From assembly GCA_002118135.1 (NCBI GenBank), contig BDIU01000222.1, forward strand, positions 1 through 51,675: a stretch of DNA of 51,675 nt. The letters are read 5' to 3'. The notes beneath the pieces were generated by a model. It was not told the DNA's origin, ran no database searches, and was given only the letters and a program-made list of their open reading frames with translations. The stretch comes from Trebouxia sp. TZW2008 (lineage: Eukaryota > Chlorophyta > Trebouxiophyceae > Trebouxiales > Trebouxiaceae). Both the position numbers and the translations under genes were made by a program. Positions 44,901-51,675 of the stretch are shown here, in pieces; the stretch's first letter is position 1; each line of letters begins with the position of its first letter.

Positions 44901-47705
44901 CACCAAATTATGCTGTCCCAGTCACATGCAAGGTTTGCCTGACTAGCCTCGCATTCACCTCTTGTAACAGTCTAGGAAGTAAGCACAATGCACATATATA
45001 TGCCATGACAAGCATGCGCAAACATTGCTTGCTTTATAGGCAGCAACCTACCCTGCCTACAAATCAGCATGATGCACACACGTATGCTGTAATAGAGATA
45101 ACGCATGCATGTGTATGGTCATAATCATATGTACACGTTGCTCGCTATGCAGTTGCTCACCTCTCCTGACAGTCTGGACTCTGTGACCATGCAAGCTCCA
45201 CGCAGAATGACCATGTCACACAAGGCCCGCCCAGTTTGCAGCACAATCACATCCCCAGGCACCAGGCGATGCGAGCATGTAGCCCTCACCCACTGGCCTT
45301 GCACCATAGGAGTGAGGCGGATCTCATTCATGAGGGTCATCACTTGATTGTGGCGCTGCTTCAGGAGAGCCATGGAACCGTGCAGAATGGGAACGCCAAT
45401 GACGAATATCAATATGGGATACCAGTATTCCTTTTGCAGGATCAGCCAAACTACTTCCACCATCTGCAGGTGTAAAGAACGTTGTCCAGCAATTTTGGTA
45501 CAGCTAAAAAATTTCTGAATGAAGATGTATGGAGCCGCAGTCAACACAACAATGCAGCACACCAGCAACACATCTTCAAGACTGCATGACAACAACAATC
45601 CATGCAGACAACACTGCATGCAGAAAGCGCTGCACACTTTCTGACAGTGCGTAATGTAGCAGATTCAGGATCTGTTGCTGCCCAAAAATGACACAATTTC
45701 AAGCAGGCTTTGCCCGACTACTGATCATCAAGTGCAGATGTGGCAAGCACAGCAGGCATGCTGACCTGCAAAGCGCAATCAGGCTTTTGAAACTGCCAGA
45801 TGTTACGAAGAGCAGCACACAGTAAGCCACAGATGTGAGCGCACGCTGAAGCAGGGTACGCCTCAGCAAGTTCAGATGTCGCATGGACAGCAGAACCACT
45901 GACCTGCAGAGCAAATAAAGCTGTGATGGAGTTCCCCATGGGCCCGGTCAGGTGGAGGGGGTGGCGGGGGGGTACTATGCTCCTGGAGCTGCCGTACAAG
46001 CGCAACATGTCTCCCCGGATCTGCTGCTGTATGGCATTGAACGCCTTCCACTCTGCACCTGTGCAAACAGAGCACAGCCATGTTAATCACTAGATGTTAC
46101 GTGTTACGTTACATATTAGGTGAAATGTAGTGCTGCACACTTGTGTGTAATATCATATATAATTAATACTTGGATGTTTCTGATTGTGCTTTGTTCACAG
46201 CAGTTTGAAAATGCTTTAAATTTGCCAGTCATGGTCATTTTTTCATGCTTTCTCTGTAAATTTTGCTTGTAAATTTTGTGCTGTAACGAGCAGACATATG
46301 CGTACAATAAGCATGCGAGCAAGTTGACTCAAACGCAGCAGGTTTGCATAGACAGAGAGTGCGCAAACGCTAGGCCAAACAAATAGCTCCCAGAAACGAT
46401 ATTCTAACGCGCCTGAGTGATGGTATGTGACAGAGTGCTCAAGGTGTTGGATGCTACAGAAAAAAATGACTTTGGATTGCATTGAACTCACAGCCTATCA
46501 AGTTCATTGCTCAAATGCTCTGAACGCATGCATTATCTTTTTGCTGCAAACCTCAGGGTTTCGGGAGTGTGACATCCCAAATTGGAATTGAATCAGATGG
46601 ATCTGGAATAAGGATAGGCGGGCAGGCAAATGGGTGGGTGAGTGAGCGAGCGAGCAAGCGAGTGAGGGAGCGAACGAGTGCATAAATGCCTGCAGTGTCT
46701 ACCTGGTGCAGGGAAGTTGATGCATGGCAAATTTGCTGAGGCAGACAGTGGGGCTCCCAGGCACAATTGACACCAACTGTTTCTGAACAGTGACACTGTG
46801 CTATACAGATGCTGTGAATACCTGCAGTGTCTATCTGGTGCAGAGCGGTCAATGCGTGGCAAATTTGCTGAGGCAGACAGTGGGGCATTCCAGGCACAGC
46901 GCAGAAGGTTCCCTCCTCGCTATTGAAGACATAGAGCCTCAAGAGGAGGTCAAAAGCTCGCAACTGTCCAGCAAGATCAGCGGAAGATTCCCAGTTTGCC
47001 TGAGTGAATAAACCAGGCATCAGATCACATGCTTTTCCTGAAAGAGACAGACATGGTAGCAGAAAACAAGCTTGCCGTGATTGAACAGACAGGGTGTCAT
47101 AGCACATGCTGCTCGCATGTCTGGTAAGTGCTTGACAGCGGAACTTTACCTGCGTGCTTTGCAGCACTGACCTATGCCTCAAGCAAATCTCATGCGGTTT
47201 CAACAGAAACTGCCGCCCGTCCAGCAACTGCAAGCCAAGCAACTACTTGTGACACCGCTCTTACGCTGCTAAGGTCACAGACATGTGACAGCAAAGAGGC
47301 ATGCAGCATGCTTGATGATTGATCACCTTGTGCGTGATTACAGTGCGCGGTTGGGCAAATTGCACAATTGAGCATAGCATTCCATCAATGACTTGAGGTT
47401 ATGAGCAGCTACCTTGACCATCACAAAAGTTGCCTATTGCAATTCACAGGGCTTGAGAAGTTGGACAACTGTAGCAGGGAAGAGTCTTGACAGCGTCCAG
47501 ACCCAGCAGTTGACGAGAGCAGCTAAGAGTGCACCACAGAGGCTGCTTGCCGACCAGGCCCTGAATCCGACGCACTCCCGCACAACCTGAATAGTGACAA
47601 ACACCTGCTTCTACAAAATTGCGTTCAGAACCTGGACTCGCAATTTCCCTCGCAAAAACGAGGTCTTACGTCGTTGCCCTTGCCAGGTTCGCCATCGGAC
47701 TTCAT
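35974..47705 (-). CDS. P5-type ATPase (P5B/ATP13A-like cation or polyamine pump)
   Basis: Minus-strand exons reveal a complete P-type pump. The start is probably 47705-47670 (MKSDGEPGKGND). It is followed by 47586-47448 (first membrane hairpin), about 47000-46850, 46050-45904, 45470-45164 (actuator domain, LVPGDVIVLQ, CDMVILRG, ESRLSGE), 44710-44652 (RTCTVYAGSMVQQ), 44262-44128 (RTGLHTAMGQ), 43564-43276 (PPGVP and CFDKTGTLTD), 42720-42570 (AVCHTLSS), 42010-41800, 41512-41310, 40405-39467 (ITGDYHHTA and RMQPHQKG), 38616-38473 (CGDGINDLAAL), 38053-37990 (LRVSKSGMAML), 37658-37577, 37010-36778, and 36313 to the stop at 35974. Pro-Pro followed by Pro in helix 4 and a cysteine before DKTG mark the P5 class. 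P5B pumps act on polyamines in endolysosomes, P5A in the ER, and P5B fits better. Some exon borders are approximate. TGES is SGE here, and GDGxND has Ile. Confidence 0.88.
36631..36690 (-). repeat. Copy of an ATPase exon end (partner 36776-36835)
   Basis: Both blocks share CTCACTGACTG / CTTACTGACTG, CTGCGCCAG and TTGCAACAAACCA cores with the same spacing. This is a tandem copy, about 146 bases away, of the donor end of the 37010-36778 exon. Confidence 0.8.
37061..37153 (-). repeat. Copy of an ATPase exon start (partner 36943-37035)
   Basis: The block repeats TTTCAGAG, GCACCCAGCAGGCTGCTAAT, CATGGCTTGCAGATC and AAGGTTTGATG from the real exon start with only a few differences. The spacing is about 118 bases. 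It is one of the youngest-looking duplicates in the window. Confidence 0.85.
39345..39415 (-). repeat. Copy of the ATPase KGLVMDLLG segment (partner 39480-39545)
   Basis: The real exon reads RMQPHQKGLVMDLLG. The copy reads MRPHQEGWVMDLW, about 135 bases downstream in the gene. Neither a full exon nor a good donor is kept. Confidence 0.7.
40440..40615 (-). repeat. Two copies of the ATPase TGDY junction segment
   Basis: The exon start at about 40330-40405 (ATCAGGGTCCTGAGACC core, complement of the MITGDY coding strand) is echoed at about 40440-40485 and more fully at 40540-40612. The latter keeps a recognisable TGATCATCATGGTCCTGAG block. Confidence 0.7.
40871..41242 (+). mobile_element. 5'-truncated non-LTR (LINE-type) retrotransposon
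   Basis: The plus strand encodes the carboxy end of a non-LTR reverse transcriptase: RSKGLRWYGHVCRM, NRLPKLMMFG, then in another frame GRPRKIWNDIV and YRDAQNKS. This is the usual R-W-GH-RM ... GRP-W ... A-R module. A frameshift separates the two halves. A 3' trailer and a TTGTTA/ATTGTT simple-repeat tail follow. The insert is flanked by a perfect 13-base direct repeat ATGATCAGAGCAT at 40858-40870 and 41243-41255, a target-site duplication. It sits antisense in an intron of the P5 ATPase. Confidence 0.85.
41155..41242 (+). repeat. (TTATTG)n-like tail of the LINE copy
   Basis: About 88 bases of ATTGTT, TTGTTA and TTACTG units make the 3' tail of the retrotransposon. Frames across it give poly-Asn or poly-Val/Ile artefacts. 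Confidence 0.9.
41538..41640. repeat. (GACA)n / (GGCA)n microsatellites
   Basis: Runs of AGACAGAC at about 41538-41590 and of CAGGCAGGCA at about 41620-41635 lie in an ATPase intron. Further CAGACAG units lie at 41720-41795. Confidence 0.9.
41631..41706 (-). repeat. Copy of an ATPase exon end (partner 41796-41866)
   Basis: The real exon reads GAPAVIKGLVDSDTVPADF. The copy reads SAPALVKAPTNPDTDCADF with the same CACCTGGTCAA donor-side border. The copies are about 163 bases apart and separated by microsatellites. Confidence 0.75.
42840..42920 (-). repeat. Copy of the border region of the ATPase AVCHTL exon (partner 42745-42805)
   Basis: The two blocks share GGAATGCAAGTCACGC / CGAATGCAAGTCACGC and the preceding GCAGCCT and CAGCAT blocks, about 105-110 bases apart. 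They read CIRTVSYHAA and CIPTVSYNAA on the minus strand. Confidence 0.7.
42945..43180 (-). repeat. Two extra copies of the ATPase phosphorylation-site segment
   Basis: The real site at about 43276-43345 reads PEIIQRGAAVDVICFDKTGT. A copy at about 43091-43160 reads PEIIQWGAPVDVNCFDKTGI and keeps a GTGAGA donor. A copy at about 42950-43010 reads PEIIQRGAAMDVICCDKTGI and then diverges. Spacings are about 181 and 151 bases. The changed Thr in both copies breaks the invariant DKTGT motif. Confidence 0.85.
43600..43715 (-). repeat. Copy of the first part of the ATPase DKTG exon, with a stop codon
   Basis: It repeats the exon opening (DTMFLYLFGLVIQ) as DTLFLYLFGLVIQ behind its own GTGCAG acceptor. 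It continues to RLADL but carries an in-frame TGA where the real exon has CGG. The copies are about 150 bases apart. Confidence 0.85.
43860..44127. other. ATPase intron, nothing further seen
   Basis: No exon-like or repeat signal is evident between the 43715 copy and the 44128 exon border. Confidence 0.4.
44900..45160. other. ATPase intron, nothing further seen
   Basis: AT-rich intron sequence rich in ATGCAT-like motifs. No exon is assignable. Confidence 0.4.
45755..45790 (-). repeat. Copy of the donor end of the ATPase 46050-45904 exon
   Basis: CTGACCTGCAAAGCGCAATCAGG-like sequence matches CTGACCTGCAGAGCAAATAAAGC at the true border near 45899, about 135 bases away. Confidence 0.55.
46615..46680. 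repeat. GAGC/GGGT-type simple repeat
   Basis: A run of GGCAGGCA, GGGTGGGT and GAGCGAGC units in an ATPase intron. It gives a spurious Arg/Ser/Leu-rich frame on the minus strand. Confidence 0.85.
46690..46772 (-). repeat. Copy of an ATPase N-terminal exon end (partner 46820-46900)
   Basis: GTGTCTACCTGGTGCAG, GGCAAATTTGCTGAGGCAGA and CAGTGGGGC blocks recur about 128 bases apart. The partner belongs to the exon encoding LYVFNSEEGTFC. Confidence 0.8.
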
Positions 47706-48161
47706 GGCATGTCCAGCTGCTTTTGCCACATGCGCCACCACCGCATTGCATGCGCTTGACACACAGTGGCCCGCGAACTTACAGCCTGAGTCTACGCTTT
47801 GTCAGAAAAGCATAAAAGGATTGGCCAGGTGCAGTTTGGCGTTTAGTTGCATCTCAGATCAACAATGTCGACCTGAAGGTGAGACAAAAGTTCTCGCGTC
47901 TTTATCACACAGCCAAAACATCCATCGTCACCGCAGTTGCCACAACGAGATGGTTTTGTTCACCAGCCTGCGGCTCGTGCCTTGATATCCATTAGTCACG
48001 CATCACCTAAAATTACTGTGAGACTCGGGCATGAGAGTTTCTGCCAAAGCTGTGCAGCAATTGAACTCTGTTGGCACTGTCCTTTCTTCCTGTAATTTGC
48101 TTTTTGTGCTCAGGATGCTTGTAATCATCTGTATCAGCGTCGCTCATCCGGATGAGCGAGA
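47706..48161. promoter_or_regulatory. Divergent promoter region, P5 ATPase and small basic protein
   Basis: The two start codons are 456 bases apart and face away from each other, so regulatory sequence of both should be here. No specific element is assignable. Confidence 0.35.
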
Positions 48162-48735
48162 ATGGATCCATTACCGCTCGGTATGGCGGCTGAGAAGCTC
48201 TCCACTGGCAGATTTTTGCAATGGCACTTGCACACAGCATCGGCTTCACATCTCAAGAGGCTTCAATACCTGTGCCTGTACCTGATACGATTGTTGGTCG
48301 TCACAGTGTATGTTGCAATTGGGAGACTATGCTGTAAGTGGCGCAGTGCATGCGCATCCGATAAGGAAGGCCATGAGCTTAAGGTCATGCATATGCCAGT
48401 GCATCCGTGCGAATGCTCATGCCTGTATATTGTGCTCAACACTCATGGATGCTCATGTTCAGCGCTCAGCATTGTTCATGCTGCAGGGTGGCTCACAGCG
48501 CAGTGCACCAATCTTGCGAGAGGGTGTCCTAATGCAGAAGCTCAACAAGCGCCGCAACTGCAAGGTCAAAAAGAAAGCAGTGGACGCGTTTGCACCAGAG
48601 TACGGTCCTGACAGCTGGTCTCAAAAGAACCATGGCAGTGCTGCACGGTACAAGGGGGCAGCAGCTGCATTAGCCAGCTGGCGGCACAACCCTATTGAGC
48701 ATCGGCATACACGCACAAACAGGCGTAAGAAATGA
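48162..48735 (+). CDS. Small basic protein, function unknown
   Basis: Two exons (48162-48305 and 48487-48735) join in phase 0 to 130 residues. The first carries MAAEKLSTGRFLQWHLHTAS and a hydrophobic LQYLCLYLIRLLVV stretch. The second reads REGVLMQKLNKRR, a Lys-rich block (KVKKK) and the C-terminus HRHTRTNRRKK. The high net charge suits an RNA-binding or organellar ribosome-associated protein, but that is only inference. A second ATG at 48183 may be the true start. The intron holds a faint copy of the second exon's opening around 48345-48372. Confidence 0.55.
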
Positions 48736-48789
48736 GCCAAGCAAGTACTAGCTAGGTCTCATGCTTAGGCTTGTGTTTAGTACTGTAGG

Positions 48790-49480
48790 CTCAATCTGGT
48801 TGCTCAGTGATCAGTCTTGATTCACGTTGCCACCTGCAGTTGTGCAGAGCTCTGCTAGCACTAATGACTTCATTTGTAAGCGTACAGACTGCATGTACTA
48901 AGTATGCATTGCATACAGTGTCAAATGCAGCAAGCATATTCAGCTCAAGGAGCTCAAGCAAGAAAAGCAAGTCTCTGACCAAGCAGTTTGGCTCCAACTT
49001 TGCAGTAGCTCTTTAAGACTAAAGTTACAGATACCAATGGCAAGAATGTCCCGCAGTGCAGTATTGAAAGATCTGAATAGTGCTGCTGTATCATACTCTG
49101 TAAACATATCTGTAAGAGGTCCAGAACTGCAGGCACAAGGACGCATAACCTTAAGGTGTATCTAACTGTAAGCACTCAGGTCAAAATCGAAACAGAATTT
49201 GGGTGCACTCAACAGCAACTAGCATCAACTACAACTCAGCAAAACCACTCAACAAAGGGCATGGGAACGTTTGTGTCCAATCAAATTGTTAATCTGTTGT
49301 CTGAGGGTTCATTTGCTACAAGCGCAACTGCCACTATGCGCTTACAGTGCTGGTACCAGCACCTGCAGGCCACAGCTGTGGCCAATAGCGATTGCAAACA
49401 TAACGCATACATGTGTGTACAAGGCAGCAAAGCTCAGAGAAGTTTGGACAAGCTTCTGCAGGACGTGAGGAGCTGAGCTG
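48790..49480. other. Intergenic stretch, no gene recognised
   Basis: Between the small basic protein and the cyclin I find only short unsupported frames on both strands. Confidence 0.4.
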
Positions 49481-49485
49481 ACCCA

Positions 49486-50241
49486 TTAATGTTGCAAGGC
49501 TGAAGACGCCTGAGAATTGAGGATGTTCCAGTTGAGCTTGCAGCATATGGACAACTCTGCTTGGGTCAGGTCATCTGGACAGACATTGACAGCCCTGGTG
49601 AGCAGAGTTCTGCTAGGCACGCAAGCTCGGTTGCCGTCGCTTTTGGAGGCCAACCATAGGCATGCTGCTAAGTGTGTTGCAGTCATGTACACTCTTCCTT
49701 CGTTGTTGCTACTCGACTGCTCTGCTTGGCATGACTGCCGATATCTGTAGAAGAGGTCGAGACTTCTGTGTACAACCTCCTGTGTGATGATGCACTTCGG
49801 CTGCAAAGCTTTCAGGCGGTACGACCACTGCATCAAGCAGGTACAAATTGCGGTATAGTAAGAGTGCGTGTTTTGACATGCTGCAGCCGTTGCTGGCCTC
49901 GTCGCCTTCGACGCATGTGTGTGCGACTCTCTGCGACTCGCTGCGTAATGATCTCGGCGCAAAATTGCAGATTGACAGATATCTGGCTCAACAATGAGGC
50001 TGTGCTCGTCTCGCTGTCTCTTGCGTTTGCTTGAACCAGGGCGATCACTCTGCGGCACGTCAATTGCATGTCAGCACGCTTACATACAATACGACAGCTG
50101 GTACGACCTTGCACAAGCACAAGGCTGTACCTGAGGGCGCGCACCGCCAGCATAACGCTGTGCATAGTCCAGCACTGAGACATGGTCTGACGAGATGGAA
50201 TCGGGTGTGTCGTCGGCACCAGAGCTGCTGGACGTCGCCAT
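49486..50241 (-). CDS. Single-box cyclin-like protein
   Basis: Two exons (50241-50131 and 50049-49486) join in phase 0 to 224 residues. The N-terminus (MATSSSSGADDTPDS) is disordered, and a basic patch (SSKRKRQRDEH) could be a nuclear localisation signal. From about residue 110 the sequence follows an N-terminal cyclin fold. The landmarks are VVHRSLDLFYRYRQ (helix 2), TATHLAACLWLASKSDG (helix 3, the AALWLAxK signature), and LTQAELSICCKLNWNIL (helix 5, usual E-x-x-I/L-x-x-LxW). It stops 12 residues later, so the second cyclin fold is missing, as in short P/U-type or PHO80-like cyclins. It would bind a cyclin-dependent kinase. A missed 3' exon cannot be excluded. Confidence 0.75.
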
Positions 50242-50628
50242 CGGCCCGGTTGCTGTGCCACAAGCACTGCTGCACACAGACATAGTGCGGAGGCAAGATG
50301 CCGCTTGGCTCCAATCGTTTGAAGTTGCACTGTACAATGCTTCAAACAGTTGGCTTGCACCGACGTCGAAGACCTGACAGGGTGCAACATGCAAATTTTT
50401 GCCACGTGCACTGTAGATCAAAATTTGATCTTTCCGAGCAATACTTAGTGCGTTGTCTGATCATCAAGCCTGACAAAGGGGCATGTGACATCATGCATGG
50501 CATGTCCTGCGCAAAATCAAATCAAGAAGCTACCGTTGCAAGGTATCGCGGCTGGAATGACAAATGCGTTAGGGACTCGATGAAGTCGTTGATTCGTTGA
50601 TCTGAGTCACAAATGGCTGGTCTGCCCT

Positions 50629-50970
50629 GTGAACCATGCATTTGAGTTCATGGGGAGTGCATGGTCAGCAAATATGATCTCCCTTCACGCGGCAATTAAG
50701 GGAAGAAAATGCAGCGCGAGCTGCATTCTTCATCATGCCACCCTGCCCTTGCCGCTGCTTTATTGCAGGCGCGTCATCGCTCAATTGCGCCTCCGTCCTA
50801 CACATTGGCGCTTTGAGTGCATGGCATCTGCGCAGGCACATGACGTGCGTCTACGTTGGCTCACCCGCATGTGTCGTAAGTATCAGCTGCAGATCAGCAA
50901 GCATGCACGGCATGCTGTGACAGTCTGCGGAATAAACACATTCGAAACTCATGTAAGGGAGTCAATTTAA
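50629..50970 (+). CDS. Unassigned open frame, possible exon of a rightward gene
   Basis: The second half, after a TATTGCAG acceptor at about 50761-50768, reads RRVIAQLRLRPTHWRFECMA and RLRWLTRMCRKYQLQ. This is basic and protein-like, but matches no family I recognise. The frame before the acceptor is Cys/His/Ser-rich and probably not coding. Treat as a hypothetical exon. Confidence 0.25.
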   Translation: MNHAFEFMGSAWSANMISLHAAIKGRKCSASCILHHATLPLPLLYCRRVIAQLRLRPTHWRFECMASAQAHDVRLRWLTRMCRKYQLQISKHARHAVTVCGINTFETHVRESI

Positions 50971-51675
50971 AGAGATCTCTATTATTAGTAAGTAGGGATG
51001 TGGTCAATTGGCGGAATTGCTGGCAGTTGCATTCTCAGACTGGGAGTGACAGACGATGTGATAGATGATTCCGACATCTGAGGCTGAGCTCTGTCATCAG
51101 GTGACGCGAACCAACCACGACGGATAAGCTAGTCTGTGGATGACTGCAAACGAAGGGCAGCTCTTGTTGACTCCAGGCTGCATTGCAACAAGGACTGCAG
51201 CCTCAGCGATGCGGCCGTTCGAGATTGCTGCTGTGGCCCAAAGGCAGTGCCCTTGCTTACGGTGAGAAAGCACTCACCACCAGCCATGCCTCTGGCAAGC
51301 TTGCTTTTGCTGCCAAAGCTGCAGTTGAAGGGCCCAAGTGCGATGCGATCTTTGGATGATGCTCTATGACCGGTGTAGACAATCGTGTCGAAGACGCAGG
51401 TTGCTGACCTACAGAAACCGCCGTATCACAGGCGAGCTGCCACTACGTTCATGCCGCAGGTGATTGTGCGCTAATGCAAGCCCACTTGCAAGCAATCTAT
51501 GACTTAGTGAAATCAGAAAGCGACAAAATGATGCTAGTCGCGCTTTCCTACAAAGTGTCCTTGAGGCAACGCAACCCTAGCTATTGATGCTAACTATGTC
51601 TACAGTCACCCCAGAAAGTTTTGCACCACGTGTCTGCAGTGCTCAGCATCCTAGTAATCTGACTCAGACTCAACC
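50971..51675. other. Right-edge segment without an assignable gene
   Basis: Both strands hold short frames around 51130-51370. One minus-strand frame reads GPFNCSFGSKSKLARGM, which could belong to a gene continuing beyond the window. Nothing stronger is seen. Confidence 0.35.

Noticed and set aside
1..51675. CRISPR arrays, operons, tRNA or rRNA genes
   Set aside because: No regularly spaced identical repeats, no tRNA cloverleaf and no rRNA sequence were recognised. The repeats seen are microsatellites or exon duplicates, and the genes are spliced eukaryotic genes.

Overview
The window is nuclear DNA of a green alga. Every convincing gene is split by many short GT-AG introns. The genes combine a chloroplast-targeted protein, endomembrane trafficking factors and a ciliary microtubule protein, and the probable polyadenylation signals are TGTAA-like. 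Moderate GC and intron-dense genes would suit a trebouxiophycean-like chlorophyte, but that assignment is inference. RIB43A, and a possible Fuzzy-like longin protein, suggest the organism can build flagella at some life stage.

Layout, left to right: a CLC chloride channel/antiporter runs off the left edge on the minus strand (best exons 173-1313). A short DUF1517/FLAP1-like plastid protein lies at 3118-4000 (minus). VPS50/syndetin, an endosomal recycling tether subunit, spans 4411-14827 (plus, 23 exons). It converges on a very large Ser/Gln/Ala-rich coiled-coil protein of unknown function (minus, 15307 to at least 25259). The latter is divergent from RIB43A (plus, 26885-30460, 8 exons). Between 30.5 and 35.9 kb lies a gene-poor stretch with a cox1-like mitochondrial fragment, a gag-like retroelement relic containing a hairpin, and exons of a possible MON1/Fuzzy-type longin protein starting at 35315 (minus). 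A P5-type ATPase covers 35974-47705 (minus). It carries a 5'-truncated non-LTR retrotransposon with a perfect 13-bp target-site duplication in one intron. The right end holds a small basic protein (48162-48735, plus), a cyclin-box protein (49486-50241, minus) and an unassigned segment.

The most striking property is not a single gene. Almost every multi-exon gene has introns holding diverged tandem copies of the neighbouring exon or exon-intron junction, usually 100-250 bp away, in one to three copies. Some copies are dead (stop codons, lost splice sites). At least one, in VPS50 at 8908, has nearly all its differences at synonymous sites, correct phase and usable splice sites, so it looks like a mutually exclusive alternative exon. 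A segment of the P5 ATPase exon encoding the catalytic DKTGT loop occurs three times. I read this as continuing local tandem duplication that both enlarges introns and supplies alternative exons.

Exon joins given here come from splice consensus, phase and family resemblance. VPS50, RIB43A, the FLAP1-like gene, the cyclin and the large Ser-rich gene each join in one continuous frame. The 5' ends of CLC and the Ser-rich gene, and several ATPase exons, are only partly resolved.
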